64,000 bases of DNA, taken from Juglans regia (Eukaryota; Streptophyta; Magnoliopsida; Fagales; Juglandaceae). A model generated the notes under the pieces. That model was not told the DNA's origin. It was given only the letters and a program-made list of their open reading frames with translations, and did not search any database. This document shows, in pieces, positions 12,133 through 24,590 of the stretch. Location of the stretch: the NCBI RefSeq assembly GCF_001411555.2, contig NC_049907.1:39981482-40045481 (forward strand). The letters are read 5' to 3'. Made by a program: the position numbers and the translations under genes. How positions within the stretch are numbered: position 1 is the stretch's first letter; each line of letters starts with the position of its first letter.

Positions 12133-13165
12133 AGAGGTTTATGAATAGAATTTATATATCTATATATGTATATGTATATGTATACGAATACGTATATGTA
12201 CCCGGAATTTGAAATTGTCGTAGTTTGGATTTACCTTATGTAACGTACTATATACTGGTCTGAAACGTCCATGCATAGCGAAAATTGCTATGATATAATT
12301 TTCTCGGTGGCATAAACTTGAATGACATCAACGTACAATGTTATTATCCTTTTCCTCGTTCTCATAATTATTTGGCTTCAATTTCCAGACTAGTACTGAT
12401 ACGACAGGTCATAATCAAGAGGAAATTAATCACTCGTATACGTTGTTAGAAAAATAGTACGTGGATGCAGACGAGACACGAGAGGAGAATGTCAGAATTA
12501 GGGGCGGTGCTTTGGAATAAGTGGAGTTTAGGACAAGTCAAAGCAAGAGGATACATTGCACTGGGAACATAACTTCTATGAATACATGAATGGAGGCATT
12601 TGGTGTCTCGACTCGACTCGACTCGACTCGACTCGTGTACCTAAAGTAAGCCACTCAACATTAATCTATCTAATCATGCAAAATGAAGACTTTAACCATC
12701 ACCATGGAAATTATTTAATCAAACTATAAAGCAAAGGGCATGCAGGGAAAAAGGAAAAAGAAAGTACTACTTTTGAATGTGAGGAGAGGCCACAGCAGTG
12801 CTAATTTTAAATTAAGTGCTGATTCTCAATCATTCATGTTCTGCTTTTGGGAATTAGTTTGACTATAAAGTAATTAATTTTGTTCTGTTATATATCTTCA
12901 AGATAATCGTTTTGGCCAGTACTAGTACTCTCAAATCCTTTTTATTTTTATTTTTATTTTTTATGTTAACAATTAGCTGTGAGATGGATGGATAACCTGC
13001 GTAAACCGAATAATTACTTTTCAATCTTCTTGTGAGAAGGTTAATGGGGTACATGGTTTCGTTCCACCCATGTATATATGTTTCCTCTTGAAGATTCCTT
13101 TTGTCCAAAGGACACGCATTGTCTGTCAAATCTGGGGACTAAAGATTTTCACCGACTTTGGCTAT
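11566..13165. other. Non-coding stretch with microsatellites
   Basis: No gene recognised. (TA)n tracts at about 11849-11874 and 12101-12129, a (TATG/TACG)-rich patch near 12160-12200, and the pentanucleotide (ACTCG)5 at 12611-12635. Confidence 0.45.
12611..12635. repeat. (ACTCG)5 microsatellite
   Basis: Five perfect ACTCG units, preceded by a partial CTCG unit at 12607. Confidence 0.9.
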
Positions 13166-13850
13166 AGATAATGTCGTATTTCGCAACTCAAGCAATTTCG
13201 TGAATGTTGATCTATTCACGCAAATATGGAAAAATGAGGATTCAAGATGGTAAGAAATACCTTTGATGCCTAAGTTAATTTGGGTATTCAATCTATGATT
13301 TAATGGAGTTCAAATAAAAGTGCTTAGAGAGTTTTCTGCCCTAGCAAGGGGGTATATATAACTGATCGGAGTGGTCCCCTAGCAAGCCGATCGTGCCGAT
13401 GTAGCTCCATACTCAGGTCGTACCCTCTTCCAACGTTCTACCATGCGACAGGTCATCCATGCATGATCATGGCAACTGTTGAGCCCAAGGTTCATGTCGG
13501 GAAGTGTCCGTCTCTGTCCTTCATTAAATGAGATGTGGTCTTGGCCAGGAGCACCCACCTTCCAACTATGTCCAGTCGTTGGTGTTCAGGGACCAGGATT
13601 GTCCTTGACCTTGCGTATATGGATTGTCTGCCAATAGTAGTGTCAGGCCTTTTGACCCAAGGTCCACGTCCTGTGCATACTACATTGTTGCTCCTTTCTG
13701 GGCTTCCTGGGCTGACCTTGCCCTTCCTGGCCTAGCCCATCCTATCCTTTCGTACCGCTTTCCTTCTACTGAGCTAGCCTTAGACTCATCGGTGTCTTGT
13801 GGGCTGGGCTCGAGTGGTTTGGCTCGATACTGAGAAAGACCTCCCTCATA
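13166..13850 (-). repeat. 3' LTR of gypsy element
   Basis: Aligns along its length with 15281-16112: ATGTCGTATTTCGCAACTCA here versus ATGTCGTATTTTGCAACCCA there, and ACCTCCCTCATA versus ACCTCCCTCACA at the other end. It is about 147 bp shorter, mainly because the other LTR contains extra copies of a GTCTATCCAGTCGTCAATGT unit. The first bases (CA end on the coding strand) are eroded. Confidence 0.8.
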
Positions 13851-14044
13851 GTACCCCACGGGCTTTGACTCCGCGGATTTCTCCGACTGGGTTGTCTGCC
13901 TTAATCAGGCTTCGATACTGCGGGCTCCTCTAGTCTGCCCTCCTGATCCTTCTTCTCCTCAAGCTTTCACTTCGTCGGGGTCTCAGGCGCTCGTTCGCCC
14001 ATCGTGTCGGCCGTTCATCTTACTGGCGTTGTTGGTCTAGCAAG

Positions 14045-15159
14045 CTACCAAGTTCTTCCCATTTTCTGTTTTGGTGTATAGCAATCTTCGATGCGGTTCC
14101 TGTCCATCCAGTGGTAGGTTCGGTACTTGTCGTTCTCCCGTCCCTGCTGAGGCCCCTTGCGCGTGCTCGGGACGCGTTCCCCCTCCACGGTCATACTTGT
14201 ATGTGCTCGGCCTTTGCCATATGCCCTAGTCGGTGCCTCATTTCTTCGTTTGGCTTCTTGGGCCCCCTTCTTATTCTTTTCAAGGTTCACCCCGCTGCTT
14301 AGCCTTGCGGCTCTCATATCCGCCTGCTCCAATTCTGTTTTTCTGGGGGCCGTCAAGGCCTGGATGGTATATTCGCCATTGATGAAGCCTCGACGTGATC
14401 CATGAACTCTCTTAGAGTTGTAGGGGTCTTTCGTGCTATTTCAGTCGTAAATGGATTTCGCGGCCAAATTCCACCCAATAGGGCCGCCAATGTGATTTTC
14501 TCGTTTAGGTTGTCAGTGGTCATGCACTCCTGATTAAATCAGGAGAGGTACGCCTTGAAGCTCTCATCGTCACGCTGCTTTATTATCAAGAGGTAAGCAG
14601 CTGGGCGCCTTCTTTTTCGGCTTGCCATAAACTGTGTTAGGAAGAGGAGGGCCAATTTGTTGAAACTGTCAATAGACCTTGGTGGTAGGGATTCAAACTG
14701 TGCCCTTGCTGCTCCCTTCAACGTTAGTGGGAAGGCTCGGCATAAGATCTCGTCTGGAAACCCATTGAGGGTCATGTGCGCTTAGAATATTTTCAAGTGT
14801 TCTAGCGAGTCTTTGGACCCGTCATACCCTTTCACTTGGGGAACTTTGAATTTGAGTAGGAGAGGGACAACCATGACCTCCGCACTGTACGGTAGGTCTG
14901 TACTGGTGAGCAACTGATCAAAGGAAGATGACGCGCCCATCTGCTTGGCCATTTCGACGTACTTATCCCCAAGCTCTTGGTGCATCTGGCGCCTCTCCCC
15001 TTTGGTTGTGTTTGCCTCTGGGGCGCATTGTGACTTAGTGTGTTCATTGTGGCTGGGTTCTACTCTTTCTACCAGCTCTTTGTTAGTTCTTCGTAGCGTC
15101 ACATTTTCTTGTCGGAGACCTCCCACTTCTTCCATCAACTTATTGATCGTGTCTCCCAT
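14045..15159 (-). pseudogene. Gypsy gag remnant
   Basis: This is the structural protein of the gypsy element, normally forming the retrotransposon's virus-like particle. Seen on the minus strand: MGDTINKLMEEVGGLRQEN starts a coiled-coil N-terminus (15159 downward). A stop separates this from the Retrotrans_gag core (14775-14539), with PLTLKGAARAQFESLPPRSI, QFMASRKRRRPAA and KQRDDESFKAYLS. Farther down (14356-14045) a C-terminal stretch reads K-Y-R-T-Y-H-W-M-D-R-N-R-I-E-D-C-Y, the decayed form of the Tat-type fingerless gag tail. Stops and frame changes (near 14780, 14530 and 14400) make it non-functional. Domain recognition is confident; exact exon-like limits are not meaningful. Confidence 0.82.
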
Positions 15160-15280
15160 CTCGAAGAGTCACCTCCATGGTCCCGAATTGGTCTTCTTCT
15201 CTTCGCGAGGTTTGGGAACATGTCGTTGCTAGCATATGAAGGACACGCTTCTATATAAAAGATCTTACAGATGGCGCCAC

Positions 15281-16112
15281 TGTTGATGTCGTATTTTGCA
15301 ACCCAAGCAACTCCGCCATTATTGATTTGTTCTTGCGAATATGGAGAAATGAGGGCTTGGGGTAGTAGAAACACCTCCGATGCCTAAGTCAACTTGGGTA
15401 TTCAATCTATCATTTAATGGAGCTCAAATGATGGTAGTGAATCAAGTGGTCCAGGAGTATTCTCTTCAATCTCGTATGAGAAGAAATCTCGTTAAGCGTA
15501 GTGAGTGCTTAGAGAGTTTTCTGCCCCAGTTAAGGAGGTATATATACCTGGTTGGAGTGGTCCCCTGGCAAGCCGATCATGGTGATGTCACTCCGTACTC
15601 AGGTCATGCCCTCTTCAAACGTTTTGCCATGCGACAGGTCATTCATGCTTGTTCGTGCAACCATTGACAGCCCAGGGTTCATGTTGTGGCGTGTCCATCT
15701 CCGTCCTTCATTAAATGCGACGTGGTCTTGGCCTGGCCTGGCCTTGTGTATATGGATTGTCTATCCAGTCGTCAATGTTCAGTCTATCCAGTCATCAATA
15801 TTTGTTCTCCGTCAATGCAACCTTCCAAGTCTATCCAGTCGTCAATGTTCAGGGACCAGGGTTGTCCCTGACCTTGTGTATATGGATTGTCGGCCAGTAG
15901 TAGTGTCAGACCTTCTGACCCAAGGTCCATGTCCTGCATGTGCTACTTTGCTGTTTCTTTTTGGGTTTCCTGGCCGACCTCGCCTTTTCTGGGCCTGCCC
16001 ATCCTATCCTTTCTTAGCACTTTCCTTTTATTGGGCTAGCCTTAGACCCATCGGTGCCTCGTGGGTTGGACCCATGTGGTTTGGCTTGATATTGGGAACG
16101 ACCTCCCTCACA
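15281..16112 (-). repeat. 5' LTR of gypsy element
   Basis: Bounded on the minus strand by TGTGAGGGAGGTCG and ACGACATCAACA. Internally it carries three spaced copies of a TCTATCCAGTCGTCAATGTT-type unit between about 15763 and 15855; the partner LTR has one. The leader and primer-binding region follows directly at 15280 downward. Confidence 0.82.
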
Positions 16113-18689
16113 ATGACAATAATGATTCCACTTTTAAAGCCAACCATGGTGTGCGAGCAAGCTTTTGTGGAGGAGAAATTTCACCATATATGTTGTGTTT
16201 GGAAAGGGCAACTGACAAATAGTACTACTGGTTAATTCTACACGTACATACAACTAATAAGGAGTAATCTTGTAAATATATAAGTGGCGTGTTCTGCTTA
16301 CTAGCTATTGTAGGAGTAATTGGTACTAGGATGGCAGATTAGACAATGAGATATTCTCTTTGAATATGTAAGAAAAAGAGAAGCTAGGGCATGCACACAA
16401 TAGATCAATACAAATATATATACCTCCATAAGAAAATTCGGGTCTACCAAATTTGATAATCCTATCAAAAGAAAATGGGAAAAAGAAGCTTTAATGTATA
16501 GCTGATATTGCACATAAAGTTTTGAAAATCTAGAATCATGCCTGCCAACATATAGACCATCGAGTTGAGCATACATTTTCTAATTCTAATGGATATTTTG
16601 TTGAAACAAAACTAATTTGATCATGAATATCAGAATCTCTATTAATAATGGGCGGCGCCAATCGCCGGGTTGCCTGTTGGATAAGCACCGAACATCTGAA
16701 AGTATTGTAGCTAGTCAAGTGTCGGGTCCCTTGGGAGTATCGACCGATCATATTCCGATTAGGCATCACTTCAAATTTATCGAAGTCTTTTGTGTGACTC
16801 CTTTTACCAAAATGGCTTGTCAGTATATTTGTCATTAATAATATTTATATTCCCTATCGGAAACCAAGTTTTTCATCTGTTAGGAAGTCGATCGAGTTCC
16901 GGCACGTATTTTCGAGAGGGGGATGGGGATGATGAGCATGCAAATACTTATCTTTGCCTAACTTGAGCATAATTGCCTATGTGGTGGGTCACCTATCAAT
17001 TTGTCCAATCAAAAATTTATGCGGTGAACATCCACTGTATTTCACCATGCAATATGCATATAGAATTTCATTTTTCAAACAATGACCTAGCTTGAACCCT
17101 AAGCACATGCTTGTTAAAGTTAAAAAGTATTTTAATTTAAAAATGGGTTTCAATCCATATATGCGACTGTTGCAAGGAAGAGTACTGCTTATAATATATA
17201 CCATGCTCTGATTTCTTACCCGCAGTTTAAGAAAATTTGGCAAATGCTTTTTCAGTCTTTTGTACGTAGTTTGATTTTCTAGCTACTCATATTTTGGGAG
17301 GGTGATTATGGGATATGCACAAAAACTCATCTTCTGTTCATGATATTGCTCTTTTTTTTTTTTTTTTGTTTTGTTCTTTTCAGTATGTTTTTCTTTTCAA
17401 GAAAGGTCCTAATTAGATTGGAAGGAAGGAGTACTTGCTGTATCGACAGGGCGGTTGGGCTGCTTCAAAGCTACAGAAGGTTCACGAGATCAACTTCATA
17501 AAGATAGGAAAATGAGATGGCAACCCCCTAATTATGGGGGTCCTAAAGTTGAATGCAGATGGGGCTATCTAATTCACTGATATGCAAGTAAAGATTAATA
17601 GGACTTGGCCTGCAGGGTTGTTTTAAGGGATGACAGGGCACTTAATTTATGACGTACGGCAATGAGTAGGAATATTATAAACTGAGTTGTGGATCATGTT
17701 GAAGATGTTGAGGCGCTGGCAACCCTAAGATCAGGACCGACTGTAAATGATCAAATGCAAGACGTACTTAAAAACTTAAGAATTTTACCATGAATTTGGA
17801 AAATTTAGAGATCATAATTATAAATTGGTAATATTAATATAACTAGCTGTCAACAGCTAGCTTTTACGAATGACGCTGCTTAAATATTGTATGCTAAGTA
17901 CTACTACACAAAAAACTTTGTAATCTTCGAATTTAATTAAATTAAATTCCATCTGAAATCTTAATATCAGCAAATAGATCATCATCAAGAAAGAGCCTGA
18001 TCTCAATGTGCTCAACTTCTGAACGAGAGAGAATTTAGAAAAAAAAAAATTAAATTCCAAGTCAGGTTTTTAATTAGCTTTTAGATCATGAGTTTTTTCT
18101 TTCTTAGAGAAAAAGAACGAAAGCTCATTATTTTCTTTCCATGAGAGACAGTACTTGAATCCACAGATATTTATTCGTTCTTTCAATGATAAAGCCAAGC
18201 AAAGAAGGTTCATGATCAACACCAAATTCAAGCTATAAAGAAATCGCACTCTCCTTGCTATTCGCTCAAGGCCATCCCTTTGTAGGCCATGTCCCAGGCA
18301 CGCAGACAAGGGTTTCTCCTAACGTAAGAAATGTCGAATCAGGCTGGTTTCGAGCATATCTATAACCCACCAATCGGCAAATACCATTTAAATCCCGTGG
18401 GCTGGATTTTCAGAAAGACAGTATGATTAGTGTATAGATTAATTCACTGCCGCCCGGTATTGGGTTTCGCAACGACCTTTAACAATTAATTAGCTACACG
18501 TTTAGGCAAGGAGATAATCTTTCCGCAATTTATATATGATCTTCCTTGGTACGAGATAATTAGCTAGTCTCAGCAGCCTGCACGAGTTATTTAACGGCTA
18601 AATTACAATTTTTTTTTCTAGACAAAATTAGTACTATATATATATATATATAAAAGGGTACATTAATATATATATATATATATATATTT
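16113..18689. other. Non-coding stretch
   Basis: No gene or element confidently recognised. Contains a T-run near 17351-17367 and (TA)n tracts near 18640-18652 and 18667-18688, the last abutting the LINE tail. Minus-strand frames at 16301-16576, 16536-16835 and 16989-17243 have no recognisable domain. Confidence 0.4.
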
Positions 18690-21000
18690 AAAAGAGTTAG
18701 AGCCCCTGGTCCACAAGAGACTCCTTCCTAATTTTATTAACTGTCCTCACTTGTGACGGAGGAAAATCGTGACATAGTCATGGACTCCAAAGACCAAAAA
18801 TTAGAGTCAAAATAAAGCAAAAAAAAAAAAAAAAAAAAATCTAAAACCCAAGACAATAACCAACCAAGTAAAGCATTTCGGTAGAGCACCTGCAAAAAAT
18901 TATTATACATAAATTACTAAAAACATAAACTACACTAAGACATACTGTGACGTTTAACTCTGGAAGCAACGTTTGAAGCTCCTCCCATAAATGACACGCT
19001 AATACCTATCATTTCTACTTGATCCTTTGCATCTAAGCATTGGGAGACCCCATTTATCGATTCTCAATAAGCCCTACAGTTGAGATGGCACTTCTGTCAT
19101 ATGATCCCATTCAAAATCACCTCCCCTTGCTCCCCTCCTCGCTAACAAGTCCACAGGCGCATTCCCTTCCCTAAATATGTGAGATACTATGAAGTTTAAC
19201 TCAGAAAGTAAAGTTTGTAGCTCCTCCCAGTAGTCCTCTAAATACCAAATGCCACATCGATTACGTTGCAACCAATAAAGAAGCACCTTGGAATCAACCT
19301 CTATATCTACCGCACGGAAATTTCTTTTGTATACAATGTTTAACACCTTCCAACAAAGCCCTCAGCTTAGCACGTGAACTAGAACCATGTCCTATATTCA
19401 CAGAGAAAGCAAAAATCAGAGCACCATACATATCCCGAACCACCCCTCCTGCACCCAAAGGCCCTGGATTCCCGAGGCTACTTCCGTCCGTATTTTGTTT
19501 AACTCGATCACCTGTAGGCTTTTTCCATGAAACAAGTTGAATTTGGTTTGTTTGAATTGGGATGGGAGGAATCATAAGACTGTGTAAATTGTATCTGTCG
19601 GCTTGAGAAATCCTTTGCACCCGAGAAACATCATGAGAAATTACGCCAATCCAGTGTATGATAGAATGCCACAAAGCTTGTACCGAAACCAATCTACCTT
19701 CTATTCGTGCTATGCACCTACGTTCCCAAAGTTTCCATATTATAATTGAAGGCAACAATCCAAGTATAATCCCCACTTGAGATGAATTTGACACACGTCG
19801 AAACTAGCTAAGAGTTGTTTCACACCATAATCTACCAATCAGCAGACCCAATAATGAACCAAATCTTTTCCATATTGCAGCAGCAACCTCCCCAGTGAAT
19901 AACACATGGTTCTAATCTTCGTATTGACCTCGTTCTCAGCAATCACATTTCGAAGTTAACGGAATCCCCACTCTTCTAACTCCATCATCCACAGCCAACG
20001 CTCCATGGAAGGCCTTCCACATTAATACTGAGACTTTTTTTGGCAGTAATTTGTTCCAAATCCATTTGTGTCCCTCTAAAATTGCACCTTGAATCCGAAT
20101 ACACTCCCAAGCTGATTTAGTCGTAAACTCACCACTCTCAGATTTAGTCCATATTAAAACATATGTTCCTTCCTTACTTTTGTTAAGCACATTTATGATA
20201 TTATCTGCAGTTTCATTTCCCACCATTCTATCTATTAAATTCATATTCCATCCATTATTGATATGACAATCCTTCACTTTTAATAATGGTTGCTCCACCA
20301 CCAAAACATTCTCAGCAAGGATCCCCTGATCCAACCACTAATCATACCAAAAGAATACCTGCCCCTCATTTATTTTCCATTTTGAATTATTCAAAACAAA
20401 AGGAATACAATTTGCTATCATCCACCAAAATTGAGACCCCTTTAGATGAGTTGACAATATCAAAGGCCTATTCCCAATATATTTGAATCGAAAAAAATTA
20501 GTCTAGAGAGAAGCCTCATGCATCAGTTTCCATGCAAATTTTAAATGTAATGCTCTATGCATATCATCCAAGTTTCTAATTCCCAAATCCCTTTCTGCAG
20601 TAGGACGGCATATTTGATTCCAAGTAACCCATTTTTGCTTACTTCACTTTCTCTAAAAAAAAAAGAACTCATCAATCTATTTAAAGAAGAAACTATGGCT
20701 TTTGGAATCTGTAACACCTCAAAAGAATGCAATACCATACTGGCAAGAACATGTCGTAGTAAAATTAATCTACCACCCACGGACAATAACCTCATTTTCC
20801 AACCACTGGTTTTCTTACTCACTTTGTTAACAAGATCTTTCAAATCCGCCATTTTAAGTCTTCCCGATACAATGGGAACTCCCAAATATTTGAAAGGAAA
20901 CTCCCCTTTGAAAAATCAGTAATTCTTTTCATATGTCGTTTACGAGCGATGGATATTTTATTCGAAAAAAACATAGTTTGGTCTCCGATAAGTTACAGAA
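18690..21000 (-). mobile_element. LINE (L1-type), 5'-truncated
   Basis: A non-LTR retrotransposon on the minus strand. Only the 3' part of ORF2 remains: the end of the reverse transcriptase, the zf-RVT region and an RNase H domain, followed by a 3' untranslated region ending near a (TA)n tract. The endonuclease and the catalytic half of the reverse transcriptase are missing, as usual for incomplete target-primed insertion. The 5' breakpoint is uncertain (about 20990-21130). No poly(A) tail or target duplication is obvious. Confidence 0.85.
18944..20990 (-). pseudogene. LINE ORF2 remnant (RT tail, zf-RVT, RNase H)
   Basis: Reading down the minus strand: F-P-F-K-Y-L-G-V-P-I and GWKMRLLSVGGRLILLRHVL (20920-20760) mark the C-terminal reverse transcriptase region. 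W-T-K-S-E-S-G-E-F-T-T-K-S-A-W with WNKLLPKKVSVLMWKAFHG (20170-20000) is the zf-RVT region, and a WKKPTGDRVKQNTDGSSLGN block (19530-19470) starts the RNase H domain. That domain continues through A-V-D-I-E-V-D-S-K and REGNAPVDLLARRGA (19300-19120). Stops and frame changes occur at about 20335, 19795 and 19320, so no product is expected. At 18944-19000 a second, diverged copy of the 19186-19240 RNase H segment appears. Confidence 0.85.
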
Positions 21001-21484
21001 ATCTCTAGAATTGGTTGAGGTACCGCAGAGACCAGATCAACGTAAGGACGTCGACCTACCTCTACATCAGCAGCCATGCATCCCCGCAAACCTGAACAAC
21101 GCAATCACAAGACCCAGGCAGAGTCTTTCACGCGCTCCAAGAATGACGTGAACTTTAGATAGAGATGGAGAACATTTCTCTTTTGAGTTTGATTTAATTT
21201 AATGTATCTCTCTTTTAAAAGAAAATCGATTAGTACATTAATATATATAGAAGGGTATTGATCGTTTTTGGTTTGTTATAAATGTAATTGGGGGGTGCAA
21301 CATGATGACCTTAAGATAGGGGAGTACTAGTACTAGAACGACTCCATTAATCTTAGAAGCTAGAAACGTTGTAAAATAAGATGAGTGATAAACTCGGACC
21401 ATTTGGACGTACAACACTCGAGACTTGCCAAAAAGCGATGATCTTGTATATATTTGTACCGTGAGTGCCACTGGTGCCGTGGGA

Positions 21485-21526
<42 letters not shown>

Positions 21527-22387
21527 GTAGTTGGATTTGCGTAAGAGATCAATCGATTTCAATGCCCTAGTTGGCTTGTATATTGACAACTTTTGGTTCT
21601 ACGTACTGGTGGTGTGTGAAAGTGAAATTAAGGTGCTAGCTCCAAATGGTACTGTAGATCTATATATCTTTCACTTCTCTATACTCCAAAACTTAGAGAA
21701 GTCATGTTTCGGGATTTTGTTAACGAATTCCATTTCTAAAATACTTGCATGCAAGAGAAAATTAGTATGATCAGCTATGGCCTATTGCCAACGACAGAAA
21801 ACATAATTAGAGTGGTGAAAGTCAAAAATGGCGAATGAGCGCCTTTGTACCTCCTCCATACCTCTTCAATAAGAGCTGTGTGGAGGGGTCCTTGCAGAGA
21901 ATATATGGACATGCATGCCCAAACCGTACGCACATGTTTATATAAACACCCCATGTGTCGAAAAAGGAGCCATATCTGTTACTTGTGAATTGTTAGGACT
22001 TAGGAGATTAGCAACAACGGACGTCTCTGCCGACATTTGTTGTTATCTTGCCTCTGTGCTCTTTGTTAAAGAGCTAGGGAGTGTACGTATTTAGCATATT
22101 CCCCCCAACCAGGGTTGCCTCCGTTTTACCAGATACTGGGCCAAAGTGATAATAATTTATTTATTTTTTTGGCTATGTAAATTTATTTTCATTTAATTCG
22201 AAAAATAACGACTATTGATCAGTAGAATACCATATATTTAGCCTTCACTCGCGTACGATCGTCAGAGAAGCAATCATGTTCACCATATTATAAGGCACCT
22301 GATGATGATCAAGTATTTGAGAATTCCTACCTATGCTACCTAGCTCATCACATTTGTTTGCTTGGGTATAAAGGCATTCGGACGTGG
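21001..22387. other. Non-coding stretch
   Basis: No gene supported. A (TA)n tract at about 21489-21522 creates spurious tyrosine/isoleucine open frames on the minus strand. Confidence 0.4.
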
Positions 22388-22535
22388 AGTTGTTCGAATT
22401 CAGAAATGAGTTGAGATGGGTTGAGATAGTTTGTAAATAATAGAGATGGATTGAAATGATTTGTGTGAAAATTTAAAAAAATTATAATGATAAAATAAGA
22501 TAAGATGAGATGGATTTTGAATACAAACGAAGCAA
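22388..22535. mobile_element. MITE copy 1 (GAGATGAGATG family)
   Basis: A short AT-rich element whose left arm carries TTCAGAAATGAGTTGAGATG and whose right arm, on the minus strand, carries TTCGTTTGTATTCAAAATCC then ATCTCATC. The centre has GAAAATTTAAAAAAATTATAATGAT. Two other copies with the same centre and arms lie at 31973 and 43922, establishing a family within this window. Confidence 0.65.
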
Positions 22536-23941
22536 GACGAGGAGGAATTCTCTAATGAAGCAAATGTGAGTGGCCCAGAGTGCCAAAAGTAGCAACAGTG
22601 CAAATGAGAATGACCTCTCGCTGGGCATGGTTTTTGGGGGTCAATATCTTGTTGACATGCACATGGTGTGCGACTTTGGGTGCTTGTTACTCGTGGCCTG
22701 TGAGAAATAGAAAGCTTTACACCACAAAATTATACTTAATCAATATGTGATTTATCATCTTTGTCTTTTTATATAAACACACATTTACAAGTTAAAATAT
22801 AAGCAAAAATAAAAATTACATGTTGATTAGGTGGAAGCATATAGTGTAAAACTTTCATGTAGAATTTCTCGTATTTTCTAGCTAACTAGCTAGCTAGCTT
22901 CATACTAGGAACACTATTAAGTGTAATTCAGACACCATATATATATATATACACACACACGTGTGTGTGTAATGCGCCGGGGTGAATCAGGGATTCGAGG
23001 GGAGGGGCGCTCATATATGCTGTGGCTCATACTTCAGGACAAAACCGCACTTTCTTTTCATTTCACTTGCTGCACGCATGCCCATAACTGTAGAATTGGA
23101 ATGTTCTTATTTGCATGATGATGACCCTGCTGGTTTCGTGCTCCATTCATGTAATTATGTAAAACCTCAATCCGAATGGTCGTGCACGTTGGCCGATTCA
23201 TTGTTTTTGGTGTAAGATCATTTTATTGATGATGGGCAATGTTATGGCCCATCCAACAAAACACAGTTTTCATATGTATCCCCTGGTGGCCTTTCTTGTA
23301 GTTTTTACCAAATTTTGTAAGTCCATTAAAGGTTCATTAGCCTAGTTGGTTGGATCCTCTGTTCCCTAAACTCTCATAATCTAAACCCACCGTCCATCTT
23401 CCTACGTATTACGTATTTGTTTTTACTTCTTTTTGACAGGCCTGGGCCAGTAGATGGGCCCGTTGGTTTAGATAAAATCACGCACGGGTTTCATTTAACT
23501 CGATGCAGATTTTCCTTTTGTTCGAACTTGAAAGAATTTGCAAATCTCTCAGCAATTCGGATAGCTATACCCATTACCCAACGGGCGATCATCACTTTGC
23601 ATAATTAATTATTCTTTGGGACAAGAAATTAATGCTACGAGAACTGGGTTTTAGTGGTAGAGAGTGTCGAGCACTCGAGCTTCTTTGTGTGGAGTTGGTT
23701 TTCTCTGCGTGTGACTTGATTTGATGACTCCAGCTAATACGGACCCATTGCCCTTTTTTCGGTGAATTTTCAATTAAGCTTACCATTTTTTTTATTCTTA
23801 ATCTGATCCTACCCGCTAATTAAAATTTATTATATATTGTATTAAACCTTATGGCCGCTATGTATTTATCCATATAAAATCATCTCCAATTTCATAGATG
23901 TGTGTAATTAATTCTACTTTGTTGAGAGGTGGCTAGATTCC
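22536..23941. other. Non-coding stretch
   Basis: No gene recognised. A TTAGCCTAGTTGGTTGG motif near 23338 resembles a pol III A-box, but no B-box follows. The frame at 22982-23215 has no recognisable domain. Confidence 0.35.
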
Positions 23942-24590
23942 TGTTAAAAAAATACCTCTATAGATTGTTCACTCGAGCGGTGTCTCTGCTGCTCAGGCGA
24001 AGCTTCAAACAGTGAGTTCACTCATCAGTTACTCAACAAACAACTCTAACTAGATACAACCCATGAGTTCACTTGATATCCACTTGAAAGTCAACTAGAG
24101 TGGAATGCCAACTCGAGAGTTCGCTTGACACTTGCTCGATGGTCAGTTCGAGCGGGATGCTAACCCGAGCATCGCTCGATGCTCTACTCAAGTGGATGTT
24201 CTTATTCAAGGGGCTCTACACTGTTTCAGTATAAATACATATTGTTTGATCGTATTTGTTACTTTTACACCTTTTGATTAGCCGAAAATTTATAGAGAGA
24301 GAGAGTGGTCCTTTTGTGAGAATTCCAAGAGTCTATTGGGTGTATTGAGACTTTGGAATTAAAAATTTTGTAATTAATCTCTTGTACTCCACTTTTGTTG
24401 ATTGCGAATTCATTGAAACCGATTGTACCAATAAACGTAGGCTCACATTGAGAATTCCACATATCTGTGTGTGATTGTTGATTTTTTTTCTTTTTGTTTA
24501 CTTCCGCTATTTCACTTTATGTTAGCCGATGAAGACCAGTTAATCCCAGCATATTTTTTGTTTACTTTTTCTCTTATTATTCTTAACAGA
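23942..24590 (+). mobile_element. Possible solo LTR
   Basis: Candidate boundaries TGTTAAAAAAATACCTC and TATTCTTAACA give the inverted TGTTA/TAACA ends of an LTR. Inside are a TATA-like GTATAAATACAT near 24230 and a polyadenylation-like CAATAAACGTAGG near 24428. Repeated CTCGAG-type words lie at 23970-24190. No internal region or second copy is present and no target duplication was found, so both limits and class are tentative. Confidence 0.4.

Larger units (their letters stand above)
13166..16112 (-). mobile_element. Gag-only gypsy retrotransposon
   Basis: The element runs on the minus strand. The 5' LTR is 15281-16112 and the 3' LTR is about 13166-13850. Just inside the 5' LTR, read on the minus strand, ACATCAACA is followed by GTGGCGCCATCTGTAAGATC, the primer-binding and leader signature common in plant Tat/Retand-type gypsy elements. 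The interior encodes only a decayed gag; no protease, reverse transcriptase or integrase is present. A gag-only element of about 2.9 kb would need enzymes from a relative. No clean 5-bp target duplication was found. Confidence 0.82.

Noticed and set aside
15552..16235. 227-codon plus-strand open frame in the gypsy 5' LTR
   Set aside because: It lies in and just past an LTR, is composed of LTR repeat units and has no recognisable domain.
23335..23365. tRNA-like A-box motif (TTAGCCTAGTTGGTTGG)
   Set aside because: No B-box, cloverleaf or A-tail follows, so neither a tRNA gene nor a SINE is supported.
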